A DNA stretch of 64,000 bases from Campylobacter gastrosuis (GCF_030249845.1 NZ_JANURM010000005.1:1-64000); one strand, 5' to 3'; positions 27,905 to 38,597 are shown, counted from the stretch's first letter. Notes: generated from the sequence alone by a model not told the origin. Program-made: numbers and translations.

Positions 27905-29902
27905 ATGCAAAAATGGACGCTAGAAGATGATGTAAATGACTATGTAAAGCAAATTTTTAATAAACTAGGTCTTAAAAAACAAATTGATTATAACGTTGAA
28001 TCAAGTATGTCAGAGTATTTAAAAGATAGCCTAAAAGGCTCGGCAAAAACAGCGAGTAAATCAAATTTTGGCAAACCTGATTTTAGCATTGAAAAATACC
28101 AAATTCCAGTTATCATAGAAAACAAACTTCACACGAAAAAACTTATCAATCAAAATAAAGACAACATAAAATTTGATGACACTTCTATCTCAAATTTCGC
28201 CGTAAATGGCTCGTTATATTACGCTAGAAATATGATAGCTAGTGCTAAATATAGCGAAGTTATAGCCATTGGCATAGCAGGCGATGATATAAAAACAACG
28301 GAAATAAGCGTCTATTTTGTATATGGCACTGGTGAAAACGCCTTTAAATTTATGTCAAAATATGATAATTTAAATTTCTTAGAAAACAACTCCACTTTTA
28401 GCGAGTTTTTAAACGACGCCAAACTTACCGACGATGACAAACACCAAATTTTAATTACTTCACAAGAAAAGCTACAAATTTACGCCAAAAAGCTAAATAA
28501 GCTTATGCACAATCACAACATAACCGCTCCACAAAGGGTTCTTTATGTCTCTGGTATGTTACTTGCTATGCAAGATATAAAGGATAAAAACGAGATTGTA
28601 GGCTACGGACTTACAAGCGATGATTTAAAAGGCTTAATGCTTGAAAACGAGAGAGACGGCGTAAAAATAGTCGGTCGCATAAAAGAATTTTTAAAAAATC
28701 GTTCTATCCCACAAGATAAATTAAATCTAATGGTCGCTAGTTTTTCTGAAATTTCAAAAGACCCACAAAGAGATAAACCTACTAAAAATAATACGGAAGT
28801 CGCGAAATTTTTACAAAAAGATGCCTCTATAAACAAGCAAATTTTTACATTTATTTTTGAAAATATCTATAAACAAATAGATGGTTTTGGCGGACACATT
28901 GACATTATGGGCGAAATGTATAGTGAATTTTTAAAATATGCCTTAGGCGACGGCAAAGAGCTAGGCATCGTGCTTACTCCACCTTATGTAACAAAAATGA
29001 TGGCGCAAATTTTAGATATTGACAAAGACAGCAAAGTTATGGATTTAGCCACTGGTTCGGCTGGATTTTTAATTAGTGCAATGGAGCTTATGTGCGAAAA
29101 TGCAAACCAAATTTACGCTAAAAATTCCACACAAGCTAACCAAGCCATTGAGATTATTAAAAAGAAAAACCTACTAGGCGTTGAGCTAAATGCAGAAATG
29201 TATACCTTGGCTGCTACAAATATGATTTTAAGAGGAGACGGCTCGGCAAATATCCAAAAAGCCAATACTTTTGAAACACCACCAGAGCTTTACGAAAGCT
29301 TTAACGCAAATCGCATTTTATTAAATCCGCCCTTTTCATTTGAAGAAAATGGTATGCCTTTTATAAAATTCGGACTTTCTAAAATGCAAAATCACGGACT
29401 TGGCGCTATTATTATTCAAGATAGTGCTGGAAGCGGAAAAGCCACAAAATCAAACAAAGAAATACTAAAACGCCACACCCTAATCGCAAGTATAAAAATG
29501 CCAACCGACCTATTTTTGCCTATGGCAGGAGTGCAAACTAGCATTTATATTTTCAAAGCTGGTGTCGCACACGACTTTGAAAAGCCTGTTAAATTTATTG
29601 ATTTTAGAAATGATGGCTACAAACGCACCCAGCGCTCTTTACAAGAAATAGACAACCCAACACAAAGATACGCCGATATTGTTAAAATTTATAAAGCTGG
29701 CAAAAGTGCAAAAGTAAGTGATGAACTTTGGAATTTAGATGAAATTTACATTGAGGATTTTATAACAGATAGCGGAAATGACTGGAATTTTGACCAACAC
29801 AAAAAGATAGACGCTATGCCAACTCTGAGCGATTTTAAAAAGAGCGTGAGCGATTATCTAGCGTGGGAAGTATTGCAAATTTTGCAAAAGGACGGACTTT
29901 AA
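27905..29902 (+). CDS. BcgI-like type IIB restriction-modification subunit (nuclease + N6-adenine methyltransferase)
   Basis: 665 residues. The N-terminal part carries a PD-(D/E)xK nuclease pattern: KPDF with Asp59, then VIIENK with Glu72 and Lys74. From about residue 330 it has a type I HsdM-like methyltransferase with the SAM motif DLATGSAGFL near residue 380 and the catalytic motif LLNPPF near 473. It is followed by a separate two-domain specificity protein. Fusion of cleavage and methylation in one chain with a separate S subunit is the BcgI (type IIB) layout, and the length is close to that of BcgI-A. Such enzymes cut on both sides of a bipartite site. The pair sits between lepA and cpoB, a likely strain-variable insertion. 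Confidence 0.85.
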   Translation: MQKWTLEDDVNDYVKQIFNKLGLKKQIDYNVESSMSEYLKDSLKGSAKTASKSNFGKPDFSIEKYQIPVIIENKLHTKKLINQNKDNIKFDDTSISNFAVNGSLYYARNMIASAKYSEVIAIGIAGDDIKTTEISVYFVYGTGENAFKFMSKYDNLNFLENNSTFSEFLNDAKLTDDDKHQILITSQEKLQIYAKKLNKLMHNHNITAPQRVLYVSGMLLAMQDIKDKNEIVGYGLTSDDLKGLMLENERDGVKIVGRIKEFLKNRSIPQDKLNLMVASFSEISKDPQRDKPTKNNTEVAKFLQKDASINKQIFTFIFENIYKQIDGFGGHIDIMGEMYSEFLKYALGDGKELGIVLTPPYVTKMMAQILDIDKDSKVMDLATGSAGFLISAMELMCENANQIYAKNSTQANQAIEIIKKKNLLGVELNAEMYTLAATNMILRGDGSANIQKANTFETPPELYESFNANRILLNPPFSFEENGMPFIKFGLSKMQNHGLGAIIIQDSAGSGKATKSNKEILKRHTLIASIKMPTDLFLPMAGVQTSIYIFKAGVAHDFEKPVKFIDFRNDGYKRTQRSLQEIDNPTQRYADIVKIYKAGKSAKVSDELWNLDEIYIEDFITDSGNDWNFDQHKKIDAMPTLSDFKKSVSDYLAWEVLQILQKDGL

Positions 29903-29921
29903 ATTTAAACTAAACGAAAAT

Positions 29922-31067
29922 TTGCGAAATGTTGAGAGCGAATTTATAAAAAACGGCGGAGAGTTTAGGGAGGTAAATTTAAGTGAGATTTTTACTATTG
30001 AACGCGGAACAAGATTTATAAAATCTAAACGGCAAAAAGGCGAATTTGCACTTGCGACCGCTGGTGAATTAAATCAAGGCGTGGCTGAATTTATCGCCTA
30101 TAATGATGAATTAAAACTTTATGAAAATCATTTAACGATTGATATGTTTTGTAATTGTTTTTATCGTCCGTATAAATTTATGTGCGATGATAATATTTTG
30201 GTTTTATTTCCGCTAAATGAAAATTTAAACGGCAAAATGTTGCTTTATATAGCGTCTATTATAAATTTGTCAAAATCACAATTTGGTTATGGAAAACAAT
30301 ATCGTCAAAAATCATTTTTAGAACATAAAATAAATTTACCTTTCCAAAACGGCGAAATTGATTTTGATTTTATGGAGAATTTTATAAGTGAGCTTGAAAA
30401 AGAGCGTGTGTGCGAATTAGAAACAGAACATATACGTGAGCTAGAAGCATATCTAAAAGCCGCTGACTTAAAAGACTATGAACTAACCCAAAACGAAAAG
30501 GACGCCTTGGCGAAATTTGATGATTTTAGCAAATGGGGAGGGGTAGCGAGTGAATTTAAAATCGGCGATTTGTTTTATGTAAAATCAAACCCACAATTAA
30601 ATAAAGATAGTTTTAAATTTTCAGATAATGCAGAGTATCCGTATTTTACGCGCACAGTTTTAAATAACGGCATAGCTGGATATGTGGATTATTTAGATGA
30701 TGAGCATAAAATCACTGGCAACTCTTTGGCTGTTGGTATGCTTGGTATGCAATTTTTTTATATGCAAAAGGACTTTTATGCTGGGCAATTTACAAAAACA
30801 ATCTACCCAAAATTTGAAAATTTTAACTCCGTAATCGCTCAATACTTCATAACTTGGCTAAATAAAAATCAAGAAATTTATCAAAGCGGTTTGGTTAGAG
30901 ATTTTGAAAATTTATTTAACAACACAAAAATATCTCTTTTAACCAAAAACAACGCCCCAGATTATGAATTTATGAGCGACTTTATAAGAGCCGTGCAAAA
31001 GCTAGTCATAAAAGATGTCGTGCTTTGGAGCGAAAAAAAGATAGAAGCGACAAAAAGTGTAATTTAG
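29922..31067 (+). CDS. BcgI-like specificity (S) subunit
   Basis: Up to 381 residues from a TTG at 29922. The start is uncertain because the frame stays open upstream across the A-subunit stop and no clear Shine-Dalgarno precedes the TTG. Two target-recognition domains are visible, each opening with a similar phrase: LSEIFTIERG near residue 20 and FKIGDLFYVKSNPQLNK near residue 210. They are separated by a helical spacer rich in Glu and Leu (residues about 145-195). It determines the DNA half-sites recognised by the fused nuclease-methyltransferase encoded 19 nt upstream. Confidence 0.85.
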   Translation: MRNVESEFIKNGGEFREVNLSEIFTIERGTRFIKSKRQKGEFALATAGELNQGVAEFIAYNDELKLYENHLTIDMFCNCFYRPYKFMCDDNILVLFPLNENLNGKMLLYIASIINLSKSQFGYGKQYRQKSFLEHKINLPFQNGEIDFDFMENFISELEKERVCELETEHIRELEAYLKAADLKDYELTQNEKDALAKFDDFSKWGGVASEFKIGDLFYVKSNPQLNKDSFKFSDNAEYPYFTRTVLNNGIAGYVDYLDDEHKITGNSLAVGMLGMQFFYMQKDFYAGQFTKTIYPKFENFNSVIAQYFITWLNKNQEIYQSGLVRDFENLFNNTKISLLTKNNAPDYEFMSDFIRAVQKLVIKDVVLWSEKKIEATKSVI

Positions 31068-31085
31068 TAGCCTAGCTACTAAATT
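31061..31085. terminator. Bidirectional terminator between S subunit and cpoB
   Basis: 11-bp inverted repeat AATTTAGTAGC / GCTACTAAATT with a 3-nt loop, overlapping the S-subunit stop codon and ending just before the cpoB stop. Confidence 0.75.
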
Positions 31086-31086
31086 T

Positions 31087-31914
31087 CTACTTTCGCTCAG
31101 GGGTTGCTTGTGCCTCTTTTGTATCTGGATAGCCGACTTTTAAAGCCCTGTAAAATCTATTTGCACTATTTGTGTCGCCGACCTTATCAAAGCTAATGCC
31201 AGTGTGATATAAAAGCTTTGGCAGATACGAAGCCTTGTCATCAAGCTCAATGCTCTTTTGATAGTGTTTTATCGCTGTTGCGTAGGATTTTTCTTTATAG
31301 GCTATCTCGCCAAGATAGAAATTTGAAGTCGCTGGTCTGTTATTTTTGCTGATTAAATGCTCAAAATACGCCTTTGCTTCATCGTTTTTATTTGAGTTAA
31401 AAAGCTTTACTGCCTCATCAAAAATTTCTTTGTTGCTCTTTTTTGAAAGCTCAGTTTTTGGCGAAGCACTCTCTGTTTTTGTGATGGTTTGTGATGATTT
31501 TTTATCTATTAAACTGCCTAGTTTATTTAGCGTGTCGGTTATGTTTTTGTAATTTTTCTCCTGCAAAGCCCTTGTGTCATCAACATAAGCTTTAAGCGAA
31601 GCGATAGACTCGCCAGAGCTGTTTGTGTCGCCATTTATTCTGATTTCAAGCTCATTTACTCGCTGTTCTAGCCTACTCATTCTAGCACTCACGCCTTCAA
31701 GCAGACTTTGCATACCTTGAATTTGCTCCTCAATTGAGCCAAGACTAGACTCCAAACTAGCGACATTTTGTCTATTTTTTAAGACTTCTTTTTCGCTATC
31801 GGTAAGTCCATAAGGATTTTGTGAGTTTAAATTACCCGCATCAAACGCCGAAACCTCCGCTAAAAGCGGGAGTATAGCCGATAAAATGGCTACACTTAGG
31901 ATTTTTTTCTTCAT
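31087..31914 (-). CDS. cpoB: Cell division coordinator CpoB (YbgF)
   Basis: 275 residues with a signal peptide (cleavage near LLAEVSA|FDA). A coiled-coil trimerisation segment follows at about residues 45-130, then tetratricopeptide repeats from about 155 (FDEAVKLFNSNKNDEA, FYLGEIAYKEKSYATA, LLYHTGISFDKVGDTN). It is periplasmic; in E. coli it links Tol-Pal-driven outer-membrane constriction to peptidoglycan synthesis. It follows pal by 3 nt, its usual place. Confidence 0.9.
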   Translation of the reverse strand: MKKKILSVAILSAILPLLAEVSAFDAGNLNSQNPYGLTDSEKEVLKNRQNVASLESSLGSIEEQIQGMQSLLEGVSARMSRLEQRVNELEIRINGDTNSSGESIASLKAYVDDTRALQEKNYKNITDTLNKLGSLIDKKSSQTITKTESASPKTELSKKSNKEIFDEAVKLFNSNKNDEAKAYFEHLISKNNRPATSNFYLGEIAYKEKSYATAIKHYQKSIELDDKASYLPKLLYHTGISFDKVGDTNSANRFYRALKVGYPDTKEAQATPERK

Positions 31915-31917
31915 AGA

Positions 31918-32430
31918 TTATGGAAGAACTTTAAATTCAACACGTCTATTGTCAGCGTCGCAAGCTTTTGTTTTGCTTGTGCAAACTGGGTTGCTCTCGC
32001 CATAGCTTACAACTGCGATTCTATCAGCCGAAACGCCATTTTTTACAAGTGCGTCTTTTACGCTTTTAGCACGTTTAAGACCAAGTGCGTAGTTATACTC
32101 ATCTGTGCCCCACTCATCGCAGTTACCTTCAACTTTTACAGATAAAGATGAAGCCTCGCTTTGGTTAAACAAAGACGCATTTTGGCTTACAACGCCTTGT
32201 TGGTCGGCTTTAATGTTAAATTTATCAAAGTCAAAATATACATTTTTAACTTGACCTTGAATGCTTGAAATTAAAGCGTTAAGTCTATCAGCGTCGCTCA
32301 TACCAGTGCTTTGAGAGCCCATATCAGAATTTGAAGCGTTTGCACTCATATCAACTTCTGGGTTTTTGCTTGAACAACCGCTGAAAATTAAAGCTGCTAT
32401 TGCAGCACCTGCTAAAACTACTTTTTTCAT
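31918..32430 (-). CDS. pal: Peptidoglycan-associated lipoprotein Pal
   Basis: 170 residues with a lipoprotein signal (lipobox SGC, Cys19) and an OmpA-like C-terminal domain. VYFDFDKFNI opens it, and NCDEWGTDEYNYALGLKRAKSV contains the Asp and Arg that bind diaminopimelate. It is anchored in the outer membrane, binds peptidoglycan and TolB, and ends in KVLP. Its own -10 box lies upstream. Confidence 0.95.
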   Translation of the reverse strand: MKKVVLAGAAIAALIFSGCSSKNPEVDMSANASNSDMGSQSTGMSDADRLNALISSIQGQVKNVYFDFDKFNIKADQQGVVSQNASLFNQSEASSLSVKVEGNCDEWGTDEYNYALGLKRAKSVKDALVKNGVSADRIAVVSYGESNPVCTSKTKACDADNRRVEFKVLP

Positions 32431-32463
32431 TTTTCTTCCTTTCTACTTGAAAAAATTTGCGTG

Positions 32464-32469
32464 ATTATA
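32464..32469 (-). promoter_or_regulatory. -10 box of pal-cpoB
   Basis: TATAAT preceded by TGC on the minus strand, 34 nt before the pal ATG and inside the short tolB-pal gap. pal-cpoB may thus be expressed above the level of the upstream Tol genes. Confidence 0.65.
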
Positions 32470-32488
32470 GCACAAAATTTAAAAAATG

Positions 32489-33748
32489 TTACCAATCTAT
32501 TGACTGAATTTTACCTATTTTTAGCGGAAATTGAAAACTTTTATTCTCGCTTAGTCTAATTACGCCTAGTGAGCTTTGATTGCCTAGCTGTTTTATAAAC
32601 ACGATACTTTCGCCATCGCTTGAAAATCTAGGGTAGTTGTTTTTGCCACTTGCTGTGAGCTGGCGGATAAAATCTGTCTTTGTTGAGATTAAATATATGT
32701 TAAACGTGTTGCTTGGGTCGGCTGAATTTTCACGACTTGAATACGCAACATAATTGCCAAAAGTCGTAACTGAGTTGTTGTTTTTGCCGTGAAAGACCAT
32801 TTGTTCTACGCTTTTTGTAGCGATATCGGTTGCAAAAACGTTTGGATAGCCAAGTCTATCTGAAACAAAAACCACTCTCGTGTCGTTATCTACAAAATTC
32901 CCATTTACATCAATGCCGACATAGTTTGTTAGCTGGGTTAAATTTTTGGTGTTTAAATCGTAAATGTAAATATCTGGCTGGTCTTTTGGCGCCATAGTTA
33001 GCAGGATTTTGCGTCCGTCTTTGCTGACATCTGAGGCGATTAGCATACCTTGGCTGTCTATGATTTTAGCCTTAGTTGCGTTTAGTAAATCATATCTAAA
33101 TAGCGTTGGTTTGTTATTTACGTAGGCTGTGTAGTAAAAAATTCTCTGGTCTTCACCGCTCCATTTTGGGAAGATGTTTAGTCCGCCTTTGATGATTGTT
33201 TTTTGATAGGTCAAAGTGTAGTCAGCGACTGAAATTTCGCTCTCTTTTGCCGATGTGTATTTTGAAAAAAGTATAAATTTCTCCATCCAGCCAACTGGTG
33301 GCAAACCAAGCTCATTTGTCAGCTCAACAACTGCCTTGTGTGCTAAAAATGGGTATTTTTCGCCGACCATATTGTAAATTTTGCTGTATTTTACCGAGCC
33401 GTTTCTTGCGTCAATTAGCTTTACTTTTAGGTTTAAATTTGAGCTTTGAGTACCTTCAAGCATATATCTAAAAATCAGCTCAACGCCGCCACTGCCGATA
33501 TTTGTCGTAGCGTCGCCGTCAAAACTAGCCACGCTGTGTCCATCAACAATCTCAAAATCAGAGCTGACCTTTAAGTCGCCAAGCATAATTTTAAAAAATT
33601 TCTCTTTAAAAAGCTGGTCTGAGATTGAATTGGTAGCGTCTTGAAGGACTATTTTAGGCAGAGCAACGCCTTGATTTACCACAGAAATGGTCGCATCAGC
33701 ACCAAAAGCCCCCAAAATAAGGGCAAAAATAAGAAGTAACTTTTTCAT
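32489..33748 (-). CDS. tolB: Tol-Pal translocation protein TolB
   Basis: 419 residues with a signal peptide (cleavage near LGAFGA|DAT), an N-terminal alpha/beta domain and a C-terminal six-bladed beta-propeller (repeats such as DISKDGRKILLT, VFVSDRLGYPNVFATD, PRFSSDGESIVFI). This periplasmic protein passes between Pal and TolA to recycle Pal to the division site. It adjoins the small TolA-tail-like gene by 1 nt of overlap. Confidence 0.95.
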   Translation of the reverse strand: MKKLLLIFALILGAFGADATISVVNQGVALPKIVLQDATNSISDQLFKEKFFKIMLGDLKVSSDFEIVDGHSVASFDGDATTNIGSGGVELIFRYMLEGTQSSNLNLKVKLIDARNGSVKYSKIYNMVGEKYPFLAHKAVVELTNELGLPPVGWMEKFILFSKYTSAKESEISVADYTLTYQKTIIKGGLNIFPKWSGEDQRIFYYTAYVNNKPTLFRYDLLNATKAKIIDSQGMLIASDVSKDGRKILLTMAPKDQPDIYIYDLNTKNLTQLTNYVGIDVNGNFVDNDTRVVFVSDRLGYPNVFATDIATKSVEQMVFHGKNNNSVTTFGNYVAYSSRENSADPSNTFNIYLISTKTDFIRQLTASGKNNYPRFSSDGESIVFIKQLGNQSSLGVIRLSENKSFQFPLKIGKIQSIDW

Positions 33749-34071
33749 TATATCTCCGTTGTTTTGTTTTCTAGTTTTAGTTTTAAAATCGTCTCACGCT
33801 TGTTTGCTTTTTTTGGGAATTTCTCGCCCTTTAAAACATCAAGGCACGATTTTAGCTCGGCATTAAAGCTGTCGTTTTCTGACATTTGTGCGATTTGGTA
33901 GCTAAAATTCCCGCTAGTATCAATGTGAATTTTTACCACTGCTTCGCCATTTTGTGCGATTTTACAGCCTTTGTAGTGGCTATTTACACGCCCTGCTATC
34001 TCATTTACTATGCTTTCAGATGAAGCGGCAAATGCGTAAGCACAAGTGAAAAATAGTAGAAATTTTTTCAT
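33748..34071 (-). CDS. Secreted stand-alone TolA C-terminal-like domain
   Basis: 107 residues with a cleavable signal peptide (MKKFLLFFTCAYAFA) and no membrane anchor after it. The mature part matches the C-terminus of the neighbouring TolA. VKIHIDTSGNFSYQIAQMS corresponds to ITFMVDMSGNFSYEITELS, and FNAELKSCLDVLKGEKFP corresponds to FNEKVKDCLEKLSKENFP. It looks like an in-operon duplication of the TolA domain that binds TolB or Pal. It lies 16 nt after tolA and touches tolB. It could compete with or support TolA in the periplasm; no function is known to me. Confidence 0.8.
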   Translation of the reverse strand: MKKFLLFFTCAYAFAASSESIVNEIAGRVNSHYKGCKIAQNGEAVVKIHIDTSGNFSYQIAQMSENDSFNAELKSCLDVLKGEKFPKKANKRETILKLKLENKTTEI

Positions 34072-34087
34072 ATTTTCTCCTGAAAAT

Positions 34088-34915
34088 TTATTGTGTGTCT
34101 AGTTTATCTCTTAAAGTTAAATTTATAGTAAGTGATTTAGTTTTAGAGAATGGGAAATTCTCTTTTGATAGCTTTTCAAGGCAATCTTTTACCTTTTCAT
34201 TAAACTCATCATCATATGAAAGCTCGGTAATTTCATAGCTAAAATTCCCACTCATATCCACCATAAAGGTAATTTTTGCAAAGTTGTCTGAATTTGCCTT
34301 ATAGCCCTGCCAACGCCTTTGTATCTGCTTCTCAATCGCACCGATAACTGGGTCGTAAGTGCCTGTTTTTTGCGATTTTGGCGTGGTAGTCGTGGTGTCA
34401 ATTTTTAGACTTTTAACAATATCAGTCGCCTGTGTGCTTTGCTTAGCCTCGCTTTTTTCGCTCTTTTTATTTGCCTGTTTTTTTGGCGTGTCTTTTAGCT
34501 TTGATGTGTCAATGTCGCTAAAAAGGCTCTTTAAGCTTGGCTTTGGTTCTGGTTTTGGCTCTGGCTCTTTAACTGGCTCAGGCTCCTTTATCGGCTCTGG
34601 CAAAATTTCAGGTGGTGGTGGCAGGCTCTCTTTTGGAGTGGTTATCTCTGGCTCTTTTACTGGCTCAGGCTCCTTTATCGGCTCCGGCTTTGGCTCATCT
34701 TTTTTTATCTCATCGGCTTGTTTTGGTGCCTTTTTTGTTTCTGAAATTTCACGCTCAACGACTATAATATCCATAAAGGCATCTTTATCATCTGTGTATT
34801 TTTTTGGCGGGTCGGTAAAAATGGATAAATTTATAAAAAGCCCCGCTAAAATCACGGCATAAATGCAAAAGGCTACCAAAAACGAGCTGATTGTGGGGTA
34901 GTTAAATTTTGGCAT
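34088..34915 (-). CDS. tolA: TolA (TonB-like energy transducer)
   Basis: 275 residues: a short cytoplasmic N-terminus, one membrane helix (about 10-31), a long Pro/Glu/Lys-rich stalk (about 65-135) and a globular C-terminal domain (about 190-270). It spans the periplasm and couples TolQR proton flow to Pal/TolB. The stalk contains a 29-residue-period repeat also visible in the DNA. It starts 1 nt after tolR. TonB itself is the alternative, but the tolQR-tolB-pal context supports TolA. Confidence 0.88.
   Translation of the reverse strand: MPKFNYPTISSFLVAFCIYAVILAGLFINLSIFTDPPKKYTDDKDAFMDIIVVEREISETKKAPKQADEIKKDEPKPEPIKEPEPVKEPEITTPKESLPPPPEILPEPIKEPEPVKEPEPKPEPKPSLKSLFSDIDTSKLKDTPKKQANKKSEKSEAKQSTQATDIVKSLKIDTTTTTPKSQKTGTYDPVIGAIEKQIQRRWQGYKANSDNFAKITFMVDMSGNFSYEITELSYDDEFNEKVKDCLEKLSKENFPFSKTKSLTINLTLRDKLDTQ
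34561..34687 (-). repeat. Imperfect direct repeat in the TolA stalk
   Basis: 40-nt units at 34561-34600 and 34648-34687 differ at two positions by eye and are 87 nt (29 codons) apart. They encode the repeated Pro-Glu-Pro-Ile-Lys-Glu-Pro-Glu-Pro stalk units, and recombination between them would shorten the stalk in frame. Confidence 0.8.
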
Positions 34916-34916
34916 T

Positions 34917-35315
34917 TTATCCGTTTGTTTGTAGGGCGACTTTGCTAAAACCGATATTTTTTAGGGTTTTTAGCACAAACATTACATCATCGTATTTTAA
35001 ATTCTTATCAGCCTTGATATAAACTGGCATAGATTTGTCGTATTTTGCACCAATAAGCACGATATTATCGGCTAACTCATCTAAGCTCATCGTGCTTTGT
35101 TCAATCCTGACCTCTCGGTTTTGATTTATTAATACGATTAAATCCTTTTGCTGTGTGGCTGACGTCTTTGTTTTTGAGCCGTTTGGTAGGGCGATGTCTT
35201 CTTGATAGACAATCGTTGGCATCGTAACCATAAGTATGGCAAGTAAAACTAGCATAATATCAACTAATGGCGTGATATTAAGCTCTGGTGCGTCATCTTC
35301 AAATCTACTTGCCAC
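34917..35315 (-). CDS. tolR: TolR (ExbD-family)
   Basis: 132 residues: a cytoplasmic start, one membrane helix (about 12-32) holding the conserved aspartate in NITPLVDIMLVLLAILMV, and a periplasmic domain. It forms the proton channel with TolQ that drives TolA. It abuts tolQ with no gap and precedes tolA. In Campylobacter annotations it is often called exbD. Confidence 0.92.
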   Translation of the reverse strand: MASRFEDDAPELNITPLVDIMLVLLAILMVTMPTIVYQEDIALPNGSKTKTSATQQKDLIVLINQNREVRIEQSTMSLDELADNIVLIGAKYDKSMPVYIKADKNLKYDDVMFVLKTLKNIGFSKVALQTNG

Positions 35316-35888
35316 TTAAAACTCATCTTTCGTGCTAATTAACACATCGGCTTGACGCTCTAAAATTCCGACTAATTCGTAGGATTTTCGCTTGATTAAA
35401 AGGCTAAATGTGTAGGCTGGTATGGCTACAAAAATTCCAGTGCCAGTGGCGACTAGTGCCTCTGAAATGGCTGGGGCAATGACGTTTAATGAAGCCTGAC
35501 CGCTACCAAGTCCAGAAAAGGTTTCAAGAATTGAGATAACGGTGCCAAAAAGCCCAATAAAAGGCGAAGTGGAGGCGATGATATTTAGCCAAACAAGCCC
35601 ACTTGTGGATTTTCGCTCAACTAGGCTAATGCCGATATTTAGTCTCTCTTTACTAATACCGCCTGAAATGATCTTTTTTAAAAAAGAGTCGCTTGGTATG
35701 GTCTTAGCACCCATTAGCAAGGACTCCAACGCATTTTGCTCTCTCTTTTGCCAAGCACTAAGACCAGCCATACGAGAAAAAAGTATCGTAAATGTGATAA
35801 CAAAATAGATAGAGAGCCAACCTAAAACGAAAATCGTAATAAAACTACTTCGTGAAAAGTAGTTTAAAAAAATATCAATGCCACCCAC
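35316..35888 (-). CDS. tolQ: TolQ (ExbB-family)
   Basis: 190 residues with three membrane helices (about 12-35, 105-128 and 140-165). The GLFGTVISILETFSGLG loop and the ISEALVATGTGIFVAIPA helix are the family's channel motifs. It is the inner-membrane stator with TolR. It directly follows atpC, as in C. jejuni where the gene is named exbB, so Tol may be co-expressed with ATP synthase. Confidence 0.92.
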   Translation of the reverse strand: MGGIDIFLNYFSRSSFITIFVLGWLSIYFVITFTILFSRMAGLSAWQKREQNALESLLMGAKTIPSDSFLKKIISGGISKERLNIGISLVERKSTSGLVWLNIIASTSPFIGLFGTVISILETFSGLGSGQASLNVIAPAISEALVATGTGIFVAIPAYTFSLLIKRKSYELVGILERQADVLISTKDEF

Positions 35889-36278
35889 CTATTTTGCTCT
35901 CGCTATACTTTCCATTTTTGCCATAGTTGCCGCTAGGGCGTTTGTATCGCTACCCATACTTTCTATTAGCTCTTTTGCCTGATTTAGCGAATTTGCAAGG
36001 TCGCTTTCACTATTTCCAGCGACATAAACAGCACCATCGGCTAAGATTGTAACCTTATTTTCATCAATCTTAGCATATCCCCAGTTTATGGCGACTACAT
36101 CGTGCTTTTTATCTAGTGTTTCAATATCAACAATCCCAGCCTTTAAAAGCGAAACCAAAGAGGCGTGGTGAGGCATTACGCCAAACTCGCCATCGCTCCC
36201 GGGTAGCACCACACTACTAACATCGCCAGAAAATATCTGTCCGTGCGGTGTTACTATCTCTAAATGCAACTTATCCAT
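35889..36278 (-). CDS. atpC: ATP synthase F1 epsilon subunit
   Basis: 129 residues with the LHLEIVTPHGQIFSGDVSSVVLPGSDGEFGVMP beta-sandwich opening and a two-helix C-terminus. It regulates and couples F1. Last gene of the atp operon, directly followed by tolQ with no intergenic bases. Confidence 0.95.
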   Translation of the reverse strand: MDKLHLEIVTPHGQIFSGDVSSVVLPGSDGEFGVMPHHASLVSLLKAGIVDIETLDKKHDVVAINWGYAKIDENKVTILADGAVYVAGNSESDLANSLNQAKELIESMGSDTNALAATMAKMESIARAK

Positions 36279-36289
36279 TACGCTTCCTT

Positions 36290-37687
<1,398 letters not shown>

Positions 37688-37700
37688 TTATACCCCTTTC

Positions 37701-38588
37701 TTATTTCATAGACTCAACACCGCTGATAATCTCAATCAGCTCGGTGGTAATAGACTCTTGTCTTGCTTTGTTATAGGCAAGATTTAGCTCTCTAACACGC
37801 TCTTTTGCGTTGTTTGTCGCATTATCCATAGCCTGCATTCTAGCACTATGCTCAGCTGCCAAGCTATCAACAAGCGAGTAATACATACTATACTCAAAAT
37901 ACTTTTTAAGTAGCTCATCTAAAATCACGGCATTATCATCATCTGGCTCAAATTCCATTAAAGAATTTGTAGGCTCTTCAATGACTTTTGGTGGCTCAAC
38001 TGGGAGTAAATCATTTACTCTAATCTCTTGCGAGATCATATTTTTATAGCCGTTATGCACCAAAATAACCTGATCTGTCGCACCGCTAACAAAATCGCTA
38101 ACAGCGTCTTTTATGATATTTTGTGCCTTTTCGTATGTCGGCGATGAGCTTACGCCAACATAGCTTTCAAGCAGATCAACGCCTTGAAAATTAAAAAACT
38201 CAATGCCCTTTTTGCCGATAGCACGGAGTCTTACTTTGATCTTTTTCTCTTTAAACTCATCTATTAAATTTCTAACGCACTTTATCGTTTGGACGTTAAA
38301 ACCGCCACAAAGTCCCTTATCAGCTGCAACAAATATAATATCAACCTTGCTTAAATTCTCATTTTTATGAAAAAATTTGCTCTCACTTGCAACAGAGGCG
38401 TATTGGTTGATCTTATACGCTATTTCTGATAAAACTTCATTGACTTTAAGAGCATAAACCCTAGACCTACGCGCTGCCTCTTCTGCCTTTCTAAGCTTTG
38501 CAGTAGATACAAGCTTCATCGCACGAGTGGTCTTTTGCGTGTTTTGAACGCTCTTAATCTTTCGTTTTATATCTTTTAAATTTGACAT
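37701..38588 (-). CDS. atpG: ATP synthase F1 gamma subunit
   Basis: 295 residues with long N- and C-terminal helices. The opening is [20 protein letters not shown], and [12 protein letters not shown] ends the protein, both standard gamma signatures. It is the rotating shaft of F1. It follows atpA by 9 nt. Confidence 0.96.
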   Translation of the reverse strand: MSNLKDIKRKIKSVQNTQKTTRAMKLVSTAKLRKAEEAARRSRVYALKVNEVLSEIAYKINQYASVASESKFFHKNENLSKVDIIFVAADKGLCGGFNVQTIKCVRNLIDEFKEKKIKVRLRAIGKKGIEFFNFQGVDLLESYVGVSSSPTYEKAQNIIKDAVSDFVSGATDQVILVHNGYKNMISQEIRVNDLLPVEPPKVIEEPTNSLMEFEPDDDNAVILDELLKKYFEYSMYYSLVDSLAAEHSARMQAMDNATNNAKERVRELNLAYNKARQESITTELIEIISGVESMK

Positions 38589-38597
38589 TTTCTAGCC

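Noticed and set aside
34359..34862. 167-codon plus-strand frame opposite tolA
   Set aside because: Glycine/serine repeats mirror the Pro/Glu-rich stalk of TolA; a compositional artefact.
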